This document shows positions 24,601 through 39,600 of a stretch of 64,000 nucleotides of DNA, piece by piece (within the stretch, counting starts at the first letter, position 1; the number at the start of each line of letters is the position of its first letter). The notes under the pieces were generated by a model. That model saw only the letters and a list, made by a program, of their open reading frames with translations, was not told the DNA's origin and did no database searches. Position numbers and translations under genes: made by a program. This DNA comes from Alitta virens (Eukaryota; Annelida; Polychaeta; Phyllodocida; Nereididae), in NCBI GenBank assembly GCA_932294295.1, contig OW028586.1, positions 8,151,701-8,215,700 on the forward strand. Reading direction: 5' to 3'.

Positions 24601-27600
24601 TGAGGTACAATATCCTCTAAATGTGAGGTACAATATCCTCTAGACTTGAGGTACAATATCCTCTAGATGTGAGGTACTATATCCTCTAGATGTGAGGTAC
24701 AATATCCTCTAGACGTGAGGTACTATATCCGCTGGATGTGAGGTACTATATCCTCTAGATGTGAGGTACTATATCCTCTGGATGTGAGGTACAATATCCT
24801 CTAAATGTGAGGTACAATATCCTCTAGACTTGAGGTACAATATCCCCCAGATGTGAGGTACAATATCCTCTAGATGTGAGGTACTATATCCTCTAGATGT
24901 GAGGTATAATATCCTCTGGATATGAGGTACTATATCCTCTGGATGTGAGGTATAATATCCTCTAGATGTGAGGTACAATATCCCCTAGATGTGAGGTATA
25001 ATATCCTCTAGATGTGAGGTACTATATCCTCTAGATGTGAGGTACAATATCCTCTGGATGTGAGGTATAATATACTCTAGATGTGAGGTACAATATCCCC
25101 TAGATGTGAGGTACAATATCCTCTAGATGTGAGGTACAATATCCTCTAGACTTGAGGTACAATATCCCCTAGATGTGAGGTACAATATCCTCTGGATGTG
25201 AGGTATAATATCCTCTAGATGTGAGGTACAATATCCTCTAGACTTGAGGTACAATATCCCCTAGATGTGAGGTACAATATCCCCTAGATGTGAGGTACAA
25301 TATCCTCTAGATGTGAGGTACAATATCCTCTAAATGTGAGGTACAATATCCTCTAGACTTGAGGTACAATATCCCCTAGATGTGAGGTATAATATCCTAT
25401 AGATGTGAGGTACTATATCCTCTAGATGTGAGGTACTATATCCTCTGGATGTGAGGTACGATATCCTCTAAATGTGAGGTACAATATCCTCTAGACTTGA
25501 GGTACAATATCCTCTAGATGTGAGGTACTATATCCTCTAGATGTGAGGTACAATATCCTCTAGACGTGAGGTACTATATCCGCTGGATGTGAGGTACTAT
25601 ATCCTCTAGATGTGAGGTACTATATCCTCTGGATGTGAGGTACAATATCCTCTAAATGTGAGGTACAATATCCTCTAGACTTGAGGTACAATATCCTCTA
25701 GATGTGAGGTACTATATCCTCTAGATGTGAGGTACTATATCCTCTAGATGTGAGGTATAATATCCTATAGATGCGAGGTACTATATCCTCTAGATGTGAG
25801 GTACTATATCCTCTAGATGTGAGGTACTATATCCTCTAGATGTGAGGTACTATATCCTCTAGATGTGAGGTACAATATCCTCTAGATGTGAGGTACAATA
25901 TCCTCTAGATGTGAGGTATAATATCCTCTAAACGTGAGGTACAATATCCTCTAGACGTGAGGTACTATATCCGCTGGATGTGAGGTACTATATCCTCTAG
26001 ATGTGAGGTACTATATCCTCTAGATGTGAGGTACTATATCCTCTAGATGTGAGGTTTTTTTTTAATAATATCCTATAGATGTGAGGTACAATATCCTCTA
26101 GATGTGAGATAAGTGAGGTTGTACTTCACTTAGACTGTTTTCCTATTGTTCTGAGCGGGCAATAACCAATGAAAATGTTTGTTAATGCCCTCCTGAGTGC
26201 AAACTGAATTGGTTTTGTGTAATAAAGGATTGAAAACAAAACAAAAAATCAATCAAATTAGTAAATCTGCCTAATGGAGGGTAAGTTAAGAGGAAGTTAC
26301 CAACATTTTAGTTGCTTATATCCTTTGGCGTCGGGATATAACCAACAAAAATGTTAGTTAACTCCCTCCTATTTGGAATATAACCTTTACTTGGAATTAT
26401 CTCTCAAATCATGCAATAAAGACCTGACCTATGAAATTCTCTTAATTTATACCTTAATGGCAATAACTTTTAGAAGCAACATTATGGTGAAGTGGTATAA
26501 TTGTGAAGGCATTGTACAACTAGCTAATCTTACGAGACTGGACTCCATGCCTGAGAAACACTCTAGGAGCCGAATGTTGCAATGTTTCAAGGTGTCAATG
26601 CCACTGGGTCTGAATCTTAGTAAGCTTGTATGACCAGCTGCCAGAGGTTGACGTAATGATGAGATGATAAGGCTGCTTGGAGTCCACCCACATTTACCGT
26701 ATGGGTGGGTTCTTTTACTTGCCTCAGCATAGACACCTCAGCATTTACGATCGAGGTCTGGCTGGGATGTAGCTCATGAAGAGTGTCTGGGCTGGGAATT
26801 GAACCTGTTGGGTGTTTGTTCGAATGAAATATTTTAAACTGATAATGCTTCTACTCTGTGTGTACATTGAGGCATATGAAAACACAACAATATATAAACA
26901 AGTATTATGGGGTAACATTGGGTGCACCCGGCTTACTAAATGGATGAGTGCCCTAATGTTATCTCTGATTAATTAGCATTGCACAATCCCTGCATATCTG
27001 GAGCTATATATCATTTATGCTTGTGAAACTTGTAAAACTTGCATTAATTTCCTGCACAGCTGTATGGCAATAGCATAGATCCATCTTGCTGCAAAGCATT
27101 GCTTAGTGGCTTGGAAATGGTGTAGGTAACTAAGGCCAGCTGGCTTAGCCATTTGTATTCTACGCTGGCCCAGCCCACCAGTCTGTTGAGCTGCTCTGTG
27201 TGGCAAGTTTAATACTACACTCTCCAGAAATTCTATTAAATTAACTCCCAGCTAGTCTTGTTTAATGTAAAACAACAAAAGAGGATGCTATGGATTTCAT
27301 GGAGCGTTTTAATGTTTATTTAGGGACTTAAGGGAATTTAGACTTAGTTATCAGTGGCCCTAAATTGAAATTATTGGAAGTTTGAAAATAGTTTGGTAAT
27401 TTAGAGGTGAATAGATATTGAATGTATACATAGTTTGCCACTGATCTGTAACATAGCGACTGTTTCCAGAGGCAGACATAATGATGAGATGCCAAAGCCT
27501 TTCATTTTCTCAATTTTCCGTAATTATTCATCATATGGGTGGGGCGTTCTACATGGCCCATTACAGACACCAATACAAGGCACTGCTGAGTAAATACTAG

Positions 27601-30600
27601 AGTGGGTACATAAACAAAAGGCCACTCATTCTGCTCCCTTTGCTGATTGGTTAAAAATTTCCGACAGTTAGGGTCGGTTACCGCCATATGAGAATTTTAT
27701 CATGGTCCTTGAAACCAATGGTTTAGCTTGGACTGAAATCAGGTTTTCTGCTAAATGCTTTAGTTTTACAATCGAATTTAAACAATCAAATTACATTAAT
27801 GTAGATTATTTAATTGTGACATCAAAAAGCCAGTTGCAGCCCCTACAATTATTGCAAAACATTGAAATAAAATGTGCAGGAATGGAAAAAAGGACCTTCA
27901 GAAATGTTTAAAAATGATTAGCATGTTTGTGACAGTCTAGGCCTAGACCCTAAGGCCGCGTCGTAGATGAGGGTCTAGTAGATATCAAAGCATTGCGAGA
28001 TAGGCCGTGGAAGTAGGTCAATCACTACGCACGTTTAATTAAGCGGCAAACAAAATAGTTATTTAAAATTTGTCCGATATGACTTGCATCGTCTTATTTG
28101 GTACAGGGACTTGGCCAATTGTTTTCTTATCTTATGATTAATATAAACCTCTCTACACTGTCAAACTTCTTGCTCCCCGACTAGGATTCCTTCTCCCCCG
28201 AATTCTCCAAGACCCTCTCCTGCGGAAAGGTGCGATCGGGGTCTTGCATCAAGACAGTGTTTGTGATGTATTCTAGCTTCATTCAACAAACCTATTACTT
28301 GCAAGAAAGTACCCTCCATGACTGCACTTTCCCTCTTGACCATTCTACCTTTAATAGCAGCAAGTGCATACTATAGAGAACTGCACTCCGTCAACAATGT
28401 GGTAGTTGCTGTTGGATATTTTCTTATGATTTATGTCTATGTATCGATGCTACTGGTCTGAAGCTTAGCCAACTTGTATGATCAAGTGTCAGAGGCATAT
28501 GTAATGATCAGTAGATTAGGCTTGGAATCCACACCATGTTACACATGTCCCCTTGGGGGGAGGGGGTCTTTTACTTGCTTCAACTTAGACAGCGATTACA
28601 AAGCATGTCCAATTAGACGTCTCGTGCAATCGATGTCCAGCTGAGTTGAAGCTCACGAAGAGTGCCCGGGCCGGGATGGAAAACTGGGACCTTCAGCAGA
28701 GCTGGTCAATGTGAAATTGGCGGATGCCTTAACCACTGGGCCGCTCAGCTGCTTTATAGCTCTTAAGTCAAAATCTGGATAAATATAAAATGTTAATCTT
28801 GCCTCAGTCAAATGTGCTTTGGTTGAATTTTGCGCAGTTCGAACAAAAACTGAAAGATTGTTTTAATTTAAATTGCATATTTATTCAATATATTGATTTT
28901 GTAAATCTTAGCATAAGTCAGAACTTAGCCAAACCGAATTGATTCAGTGGTCCATTTAAATTGAACTTATACAATACTTACTGTGTACTGTAATATTCTG
29001 TGTACAATTCATATTTCCTTCTAATATCGGAATATGGTGGGAAGTTCTTGGAATTATACAGAAACCGTATTGACTACTTTACAAGCCAGGTCTTTTTGGT
29101 GCCTTTTTGTATAAAATGACATTGTGTTTGTTATATTTCATAACAAAATAGATGAAAATGTCCTGTAGACTCAAATTTAATGTTGTCTGTTATATATCAT
29201 TAATCATAAATCTTACCTTGTAATCAAGCGATTACAGTACAAAGTCACACACTAATGATTATAAACTTTGTTTGTTAGCTTGAAGCTGAGAGTTAGTGAA
29301 GATGTATAGTTTAAAATTGAGTAATTGTAAGTATTTTCCTGTCAGGCATGGCGCAGTAATACCTATAGCGAATTTTAAGTACCTTGGATATATATTTTTT
29401 GATTTGGATATATATTTCTCGTTGTAATGAAAAATACATCAAAATTCTTGTTCTCTTAAAAATGTCTTAGTAGTAATCGCTAAGTAAATTATGTGATCTG
29501 CTTAGCATGTGTAATGATATGTTTATTACTGCAGTTAGTCCAGCATAACATGTAAAAATCTGCCAGCTATAAATTACATCAAATTTGTAACATGAAAAAG
29601 AAGTAACAACAAACCATTTTAAGTAATTTTAAATTTAACAAAGAAGCATAAATAGACATATACCATATTTTCTTGATAAGAATCCAGGGATAAGAATCCA
29701 GGGCCAGTATTAATTTCAAGACAGCGTAACGGTGGCGTTACGATTAAGATTTCATCGAATGTATATTCAAAGTTGTTCTTGCCAGGTCTCTAAATGAGAC
29801 TGGCATTTATTTCAGTCCTGGCTTTTGAATCAAGAAAATACAGTGTACATTTAATATTTGGTGTAAGGCGCATTTGGCAACATTCTTTGCACCCCGTTTT
29901 CCATGCCTTGACACATAATTACCATTGTTCCCCCTTCCATGGATTAAAGTTCAATTATTTTGTATCCCTCCCCCCCCCCTTTCTTCCATGGTTTAGAATT
30001 TATTCATAATCAAACGTCATTTCTTCCATGGTGCTCACCACTGAGTCACCAGCATTCCTAACTTTCTTCCATGGCTTAAAATGCAATTACCAGTATCTCC
30101 CAACCCCATCTTTGATCAATATTACCCATATCTTCCATTCCTTTAAATGTGAAAATGGAATATTTCCCTTTTAAAATTTATTAGTCAAAACTTTTTCCTT
30201 TCTTTCAAATTTATTTATCAGCAGTCTTCCATGATTGCTATTCTCCCTTCCACATATATTCGTTTGGCGTCAAGTCCGAATTTCTCCAAATCTTCTGTGG
30301 AACAAAGTTTGAAGCATCTTAGGGATTCTTTTAGTGTACTGAAGGAGGAAACAAAAATGTACACATTAATTATGAAAATCAGGCAAACCCTCAACGCTTA
30401 ACTGTATTGAGAAACCTGATAAAGTAGGGAATGTGAAAAACCCATTTTGAAGGTCTGGAAAAGTAGGGGATTTTATTGTGTAGTCTGGAAAATTATGTCT
30501 GGTTTTGAAAATGACAGTATGGAAAAACACACTTAAACAAAGTATATATATGTATATATGTAAGGCAAACGTAAACAGAATACCCACTCTGGATCATATC

Positions 30601-33600
30601 AGAAATTTATTGCAGATTTAACATTATTTTTACAGGAGTTCATTAAAATCCGTCTTATTCTAGTAGATCATAAGTTATCATATATATGGTTATAGACACT
30701 TGTGTGACATTAACCTGTACAGAAAAATCTGTTTTTGGTCTGGAAAAAGGAAGAAATTCTTTGTATTGGAAAATGTGGGCACCCTGTTAGAAAGGCGTAA
30801 ATCTGACCAACATTGATTGCCTACTACAGTTTTTTTTTGGGTTGGAAAAAGTCTTGAAAAAAGTAGGGAATTCTTTTGCTGGAAAATGGTGACCCCCTGT
30901 TAAAAATGTTTTGTTTGGGCTATCACAGAAAACTTAAAGAAAATCTTGTGAATTACCTGCAAGATTCCTCAATAGTGTGGTGCTGTTGAAGACAACCGTA
31001 GGTTCTGTCCACACAATTTTTTTCCAATTTAAATGCAGATGCTTTGAAAACCTGAAAGGACCAAATAACGATGAGTGAAACTTGCCGGTATGAATAACCG
31101 CGGCTACAAAGTATATGTATTGGATGTTGAGTCGGTTATACAGTGGGTTGCAAAAGTATTCGTTGCCTACGGAATTTGAAGGCAGATATATTTCACCTTG
31201 AATTCTATACAGGACAAAAATGGTACATTTAATCATCACGAACTTTTTGGATGTGGTGATGTTTTAAATAATGTAAAAGATTTTCCACAGATTTTCTCTG
31301 TATTTGCTGAAGTTTACCCAGGATAACATTTTATATAAATATAATGGAAGACCAGCTGGCTGTTTTTCAAAAGCCTAGCTTTAGTTCTTATACTTGATAA
31401 TCGCAATGTTTAAAAAATAGTCGATGACCAATGATGAACAATCACAAGTGAAAGTTTCCACAAAAGCAACCAAATATTAAACTATTTGAAAAGAAGTGGC
31501 ACATGGTAAGGCTGCTTTAGTTTAAAAAATGCCAATGATATTGCGTTTTTTCTTTGTAACTAACCAGCTGATGACTAGAAAAGACCCTTTGGATAAAAAG
31601 GGCCAGATCACCAATAATTATGTGACCATCCCAGATAGCATTCCAAATCGGGCCAGCGTCGTTTCTATGTAGCCCGTTATTGGTACAACAACGTTTCAAC
31701 ATCGCCAACGTCGCGCCCATGTTGATATAGTCCTGAAGACCCCTGTGTGTTAGCACAGGGGTCATGAGTCATCCCATTGAGAAACCTTGAGATTTTCACT
31801 TACCTTCAGGAGAATTCATCTGACAGAAAAACCATTGCATGTTGAACAATGAGAGTCTGTTGGATTAGTCCTGAGATATTTTGCTGCTGATAGCACTATA
31901 TTTGAAAGTTATGCAAGGAGTGTGTTTGAAGGTAAGCAACATACAGGTGAGGGAAATGATCTTTTCTGTCCAGAATCAGCCATTTTACATTATTTAGCCT
32001 ATGCAGTCCTACAACTGTTTTGATTGGCTAATGAAAGTGAAAGTAGCCTGTTGATGACGTCATTGCTCTGTGACGTCACCATCTTTGCATACAAAACCAC
32101 AATTTTTGCTTTTGTTGGCCAATCAGACAGAGCCTTTCATAGCCATATGCCCCAATGTATAAGAAAAAAAATCTCTTCACTGGACTTCACACCTAATTTC
32201 ATAATGTTACAGATGGTGTTGATTAATCATTGTATGTGCTATCAGCAGATAATTTTGTTTATTATCCACCCATGTAAATATGGTTGGCCTAAGTTATATG
32301 GGAAAATAGTTATTCCATTTCTCCCAAACCCTGTCTTCAGAATCTCAAGGTTTTCCAATGGGATACAACAGTTGCAAAGTGGCTTTGAAATTAGGAAGAT
32401 ATTGTAAATTGTCACATCCAAGACAATTGTGATAGTTGCCTGTGGAATTTTTGTCTGGCACAGAATTATAGTTGACTTGATCACATGCAAACTCCATGGG
32501 GTATGAATGCTTTTGCAACCCACTGTACTCATGGACGAGCTCTACTGACTATTACAATTACACCCTTGGTAGGCCTGTTCAAGTATGAGTCTTTCTTATC
32601 TTCCTTGGGAGTACACACAACCTAGCGGCCATAATTATATTTGAACCCATGTCCTCATGAGTTATAAGCTGTGAGCCAACCGAATGAATCGCAACTGGAT
32701 GTCGTCCTAATCAGATGTTAACTTGGTGGTGTATTTTACTCATTGTCTATGCTGAGGCGAGTAAAATGACCCATATGTGTAACTTTGTGTGGACTCCAGA
32801 CGTTACCATCTTATCATTACGTCTCCCTCTGGCAGCTGGTCATATAAGGTGACTCAGCTTCAGTAGCTTTGAGACAATTCATTACATGTACAGTTAGTTT
32901 TATTAAAAACGGCCTGTCAAATTAAACCTAGACAAAGCTAGACAACGTCTGCCATACAGTGCTAACTGCCACTAAACGGAACTGTCTGACTATATAACTG
33001 GCTACTCAAGGCTGAGCCTAAAATTATACGCAGCACCAGATATATTTGATAAATTTACCAAGGTTTATTATTTTTTTATATGTATGCCGACAATAAGCTA
33101 GGAGTAGACAGAAGTGGCTGACTTTAGCCAGTTATAGCTTCCACCAATAGGCTGTCTATAGAGTCCACCATATTTTATGAAACTAACTGTACAACACATT
33201 TCTCTGATCGAAATCATTCACTGATAAAATCTCAAATCTAATATTGCCGTCTGTGATAAGTTGATTAAAATAATACACGTATGAAATAGACAGTGCATTT
33301 TAAGTAAAAACTAAATTAACATTAAGATTTATAATATAATTAATATTTATCAATGTTTATTATGTTTATAGAGTTGATATGATATAGAGTTGTATAATAT
33401 ATATAGACTTACCAAGATTGATGATAACAATAAAATGTACAATGTTCCCAATTTTGCTGATGGTGCCATTTGTATGTATATTAAAATGTTAAATATGTAC
33501 AAGAACGACCCTGTTCAGAAATGTACTAAATGTCATTATCCTTGTATGTGTGGCCATATATATAATAGAGAGGAAGCTAACATCCTGGTTTACAACTGGC

Positions 33601-36600
33601 ACGTGATATATATACGTCAATCGTGGGGATCTCCAAGTAAAGGTGAGGTGCGACTCTCAGGGTAATCCCCCGCCTAAATCAGACATTTTCAGGATCTGGT
33701 GCAAAAAAAAAAGTCTATAGCATTACAAGAAAAAGACCCCACCCGCTGGGTAAATGTGTAACACTATGCAGACACCATCCACACGAAGATTAGGCCTAAT
33801 CTAACATATCCTAAAATATGATCAAAAAGTCACTTGGTGTCTATACACTGCTATACTGGTGCCAAGAAAAGCGATATATGGCATTTTGTAACATGTGGTC
33901 TCCAAGCCTTATCATTTCTTCATTACGTCTGCCTCGTGCATAAGATATTACAAAAGCAATACAGAATAATGTTTGAATTCATTGAGTTGTACATATTACT
34001 GTATTATTAGTCACCAGTTATATACAATATACATATGATAGATTAAGAAAAAGTAACAAATTGTCTGGAGTGTGTTTCACAGTAATGGGAAAAAAAAAAT
34101 CAAGTTGTAAAAAAAAAACCAAAAAAAAAAAAACAGGTAAATGTAGATACTGCAGGTACACCTAATAAAATTACTAGAATTTAAAAAGGATTTCATCATA
34201 TTGATCAGTGTAGTCTAAAATGTAAAATGTACAGTTACAGATATCTAGCGGAAAGTTATTTATACATATATTTTTTATTTTGTCCACGGAATCTCAGATG
34301 ACATTAGTCCTGTGTATAATTTCTGGGCGAACCATATTACTAAATATGATGAATTTTTCCCAAAACCCTCTAGGGTGTATCCTGTTCGCCTAATTGTGGG
34401 TGTTTCTCACTAAAAATATCATAGTGGTTATTTTTAGCCAATGATTAATCATTTTTAAGAGTTATTATAAATTATCAGTAATAATGATAATACATTTTAG
34501 ATATGATCATATAAGCATTATTATCGTGATAGCTCCATTCCTAAATTTTTGGTTGATTTCCTGTTATTAATTGTAATAAACACAAGATAATGACTGTATG
34601 TTCGATGAAATGTTATTTTTGTCATTTAAAACGTCATGTGCTTATTACATTAGTACATATTAAGTTTATTTCCTGGTAATTTTGAAAAAATTGTGTTGAT
34701 ACTAGTTCAAACGTGTGATATTGAGGAATATATCGGAAGCAGGACATTTTTTCTGATTTCACAGACCCATTGTCACGACTTCTAAAAATATGAAGAAAAG
34801 CTAAAAAATAGTTTTTGCTTTATCTGTACAAAACATGGATGAAAATAATATTGACATTTTTAAAAACCGTTTTGGGATGGCTGGTCCTATGGAACTAGCC
34901 TTTCAATTTGTTGCTCTGCTGGGACAAGTACAAGACACCACTAAAGGATTCGTTTCATTTTAGTGTGGCCATCATCTCATTATACTTACTAATTCAGGTG
35001 AAATATAAACTGAAAAGAATAACTTGGGTCTGAAGCTAAATCAGTTTATATGCCTGATACAGTTGGTGATGGAGCTGACTAATAATTTAGGCTAAAGATT
35101 TGGTACAATACAATACAATAAAATACAATACAATACAATACAATACAATACAATACGAATTATTTATAATTATATCTTGATGCTACTAATTTCTGATTGA
35201 TAATGATACTGTGTTTTTAATCAAGAAAAAAATATAAATACAGTATAATTTAATGCAAAGGCCCCTCTGATCTAATTTGTTTCCTGTACTAAGTTTCATA
35301 ACTGGAAATACGTACAGATACTAAAAAGTGTTCTGGTGAAACTGATTATTATTGCTTCTGGTTTAACTTATAGTTAATCCTGAAATACTTAGACAAATAA
35401 TTAAAGTTAATTGATGTTCAGTTATATTATGTTGTTTTGATTTTAGGAAAGTATTTTATACAGAAACTGTCTTATTACATGGGCATAATAGTCATATGAT
35501 ATTCGAACATCATGTACTTTCTTATTTGTATCGAATTATCGTGAATTGAGAAAAAAAATGTACCAGGAAGATATTTCATTTCTTGTTCAGAAATTCCCAG
35601 GAGATAATACTCTGATAAAAAAATTGCTGAGATTTCATGAATTGTTATTTTACAAGTAACCCTGTAAATGCTATATTTAGCAAGTTACGTTTCCACCTGA
35701 ATGCACCGTTGAACTTCACCTATAGGAGCAGAGATTTGGCGTAGACAAATTTCCTCTAAAATTGTTCACAATGGATTCTTCTTATTATTTGATTATACAA
35801 GGAAGTATTTTTTTCTGTTCCTCTTCAATGATTAGAGTGAAAGAGATAGAAGTAATTTTGGTGGTATTAAAAATTATATGCTTCACTATTGTTGGATTAG
35901 TTGAAGGATGAATTTGTTTTCGTCTAAATTGTTATTAAAATATACCATTTTACTCAAAAAAAAAGAAAAAAAAAAAAAAAAAAGTTATTTTCAACTGAAA
36001 AAATATTTAGCATTTTTTTAAAATTAATATATGATTATTGTTGATAATGAACTTTAAACATATATAAAAGTTAAGAGAAATCGTTGCATGAGGCGCAACT
36101 GAATGTTTAGAGCAATCAAATATTCTTTATGGTACTCGTTTTAGATTTATAAAATTATCATTGACCTTGAAAATGGAACCTTGCCAGTCAGATCACCCTG
36201 TTACAATTTTTACTGATTTTAATGGTGAGGTGGTCTTAATAGAGAGGGTCTAATGCAATAGTAAGAAAACGTGTCCAAAAATGAGTATTCTTAATGGTGG
36301 GGGGGGGGGGGGGGGGTCTTATAGCAGGGTGTCTTAATAGTGAGGTGGTCTTAGCCCTTATGCGTATTGTTGTCATGTCTGTTGTGAATGAATATTTACA
36401 ATAACTATATCATATTTCTTCCTTGTTTATTTTCAGGTCGAATGGAAAGGAGTTCATGCTCACCGCAGACAACCACGAGTCCATGATGATTTGGCTTCTC
36501 GGATTACAGGTTAGAGAAAACAATATGTAAATTCAACTTAATAATATGCATAAAAAGTGTGTTAATTAATCTGGACTTTTTAATTTCATGAGGAAGTATG

Positions 36601-39600
36601 TAAATGAAACTTAATTTCATTTATAAAAATATGTTCATTCAACTTAATTTTATTAGAAAATATGTTAGTTCCATTACTTACATTTGTGAAAATTGTTTAA
36701 ATAGACCTCTTGCAAAAATATGTTAATTCAGTCAATTGATTGTTTCTACTACGGAGTGGTGGTGTCATTAAACGGTTGTTAGTAAATAATATTTAAGGCC
36801 CCTGGAATTAGGCTGTTCACTTACCATGGGTCTAAGAAATTCTTACATTCCCATAAATACAATAAAATATGCAAAGGAAGAAAACCACAAGTCAAGAACA
36901 TTCTTTTTATTCAAAAGAGTTTGTCTAAAAATATATAATTATGCGTGGGCTGGGAAATAATGTCTGAATGATATAATTATAAGTCTCAAGTTGCTCAACT
37001 CATTTTGAATTTATATGCAGACATTAACAGATTGCCATAATTGCCCAGATTTTCTAACTTATGGGTTGGAAGTCCTTGAATGTCTTACATTCGATTTCAA
37101 GAACCGGTGAATCACTTAATTTAGTAATAATTATAAATAAATTTGTATAGCGCCTATTTTTGCTCACCGGCACTTAGATTAAAGAAGCCTATTGTTCATA
37201 GGCAGTTCTGAACAGATGAGTTTTTAATTTCCTCTTAAAGCCATTATTGGTAGAGATTCGTTTGATATCTTCAGGTAATCTTTTCCATAGGTGAGAAGCA
37301 ATGACTGAGAAAGATCGAGCCCCAATTCTGTTTCTAGACTGAGGTTTGAGGAGCAAATTATTGTCATTGCTTCTGAGATTTATCATTTGCTGAGGCTGTT
37401 TCCTCAACAGATTTGATATGTAAGGTGGTGCCTCATTGTTGAATGCTTTTCCTGGTAAAGTACATTTAAATAAACATATTATCTCTATGAATCACATATT
37501 GTAAAGAAATATAATTCCATACTTATCATGCTTATTTGCTTCTATGAATCACAGTTTCACCTACATTTTTGCCTGAATATTTCATTTATTTTATTTATTG
37601 TACATCTTTTGATCTTATTTATCTATTTTTTATTCTTATGTCATGATTATTAATTGAAGATATTAATAATTAAGATTAAAAAAAGAAAAATGTTTACCTT
37701 TCCTCTGTAATTTTTTTTTTAAGTTCTATGTTATCAGCAATGAAACAGAAAAAAAAAAGACAGGGAAGAATATAACAATCTAGTTCTTTTATTTGAAATC
37801 AGAAGTCAGCTTTGCAAGAAAATATCAATTGTCACCTAATATGGAATTATATGGAAATATCTTGGATGAATCAGTTTGCTGAGTAATGTAATCATGTACT
37901 GAAAAGGTTCTTGGCCTACAGAAATGTGTCAATATGGAGAGCGCATGACCATAAAAGGAAAGTATGCAGATTTTATTCAATGATAGCATACATTTTTCCT
38001 AAACAGGGTTTTCGTCCATGCAGGTTTCCATATAATCTGATTAAGTAAGCGAGGAAAGATTAAGAGATATAAAGAGAGCGCAACATTTTTGGTAATAAAA
38101 TTTTGGGTCTGAAATGATTAGTAGTTTTTTAAATTATTTTGTACATGATACATTTTATATTTTACTAATAACATATTTAAAGGATGTTTCTGTTTTAGGA
38201 TGTCAGATCAGACACAATCAATTATTAATCATTATGAGATAGAACTAAAATATTAAGCCTATTATAACTAATACTATGAGCAAAATTTACTTAATAGAAT
38301 TAAGGTGAAGTTGTTATAATATACACTCTCCATTGTGATTTCTGGTAATTCTCCGTGACTGACATTATTGGCTATAATAATGACAAATGGGTGAAATATT
38401 ATCATTGGAAAGATGGGAAACTTTGTTAATTGTTACTGTCCAAGTGGTGTTCTGTCATTCTGTAAAACATATTGAATCCTAGCAACTATGAATGTTTGAC
38501 AACAGAAACTTGGTATTCTCATAACTGGAGGAATAAACTATATGAATCACACAGGACTCTGTAGAACTACTAGATTTTTTTCACATGGCAAGCAGTATTG
38601 TCTATATAATGTGTTATGATTCTACCTTCTGTCAGTCATTCGCGGAAAACTGATATCTTTGTTTGTAAACACAATCCCAGAGGGAGTTGTAATTTGTGGT
38701 ATTAGAAAACTTCCAAGGGCTTTTCTTGGGACTCTGTGTGTCAGAAATGACAGGACATTATATGGAAAACCTAGAAGTGTGGCTATCTCAGGAATGTGAT
38801 GATCTAATCAAGTCTGAAATTGATACAGGGGCAAAAAGTAGGACAAGCTTGGGAGTTTTTTTTCTGCCAATAAAAAAGTATGCTACTAGATTTCTTATCC
38901 CAGTATGATGTAATTATCCCAAGCGCTGTATGGATATTTCATGCCAGTTAATATACAACGTAATGTTGGACAGAAATATAACGCAAAATTTAATGTACAA
39001 AATAAAGTCTAACTAATTATAAGATATTATCAACTTTTGTAGCTGTCATTCTTTTGTTCTCTTTTGAAAGGTCCCATTTTGAAAGCTGATGTCATATTGT
39101 CATAATCGAATCATCCCTCTATATATTCATGAATTTGATTTGGAAACAATTTGATAATTTCAAAATATCTTTGACAATGTTCCAGATGTTTTGTAATTTT
39201 TCGATTTTGTTTTTTAGAATTAAAAAAATTTGGATTTTTACTTTGTAATGTTAGCAATTCAATAATTTTTCCGATATTTTTAAATTGAAACATGAAATCT
39301 TCTTTTTATATTTTTTTAGGCCAAGCGAGATGCATTTGCTCAGAGAGACAATAGGAAGGGGAGTCTACAAAGAGATGATCCCATTCAAGAAAATGTTGAT
39401 AGCCGTGGAAAACCTCGTCATAGGGTAAGGATTGTCAGGGTGATCATTTATGCATTGCTTAACATGTTAAATGTTTTATATTGAAAACTTGAGTTAATGT
39501 GATTTGGTGAATTTCAGAATATTTTGTTGTGCCTTAAATGACAATTGTTTTTTCAGTATCTTCATTTATGGTTTTTTTTTTGTGAAAATGTCTCATTTCA

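Noticed and set aside
24769..24978. 69-codon repetitive ORF
   Set aside because: It is a chance open frame through the 23-bp minisatellite.
23090..26110. CRISPR-like array
   Set aside because: Units are contiguous with no unique spacers, in a eukaryotic intron. It is a minisatellite.
31517..31765. 82-codon ORF inside the Tc1-like element as transposase
   Set aside because: No DDE/D catalytic or helix-turn-helix motifs are visible.
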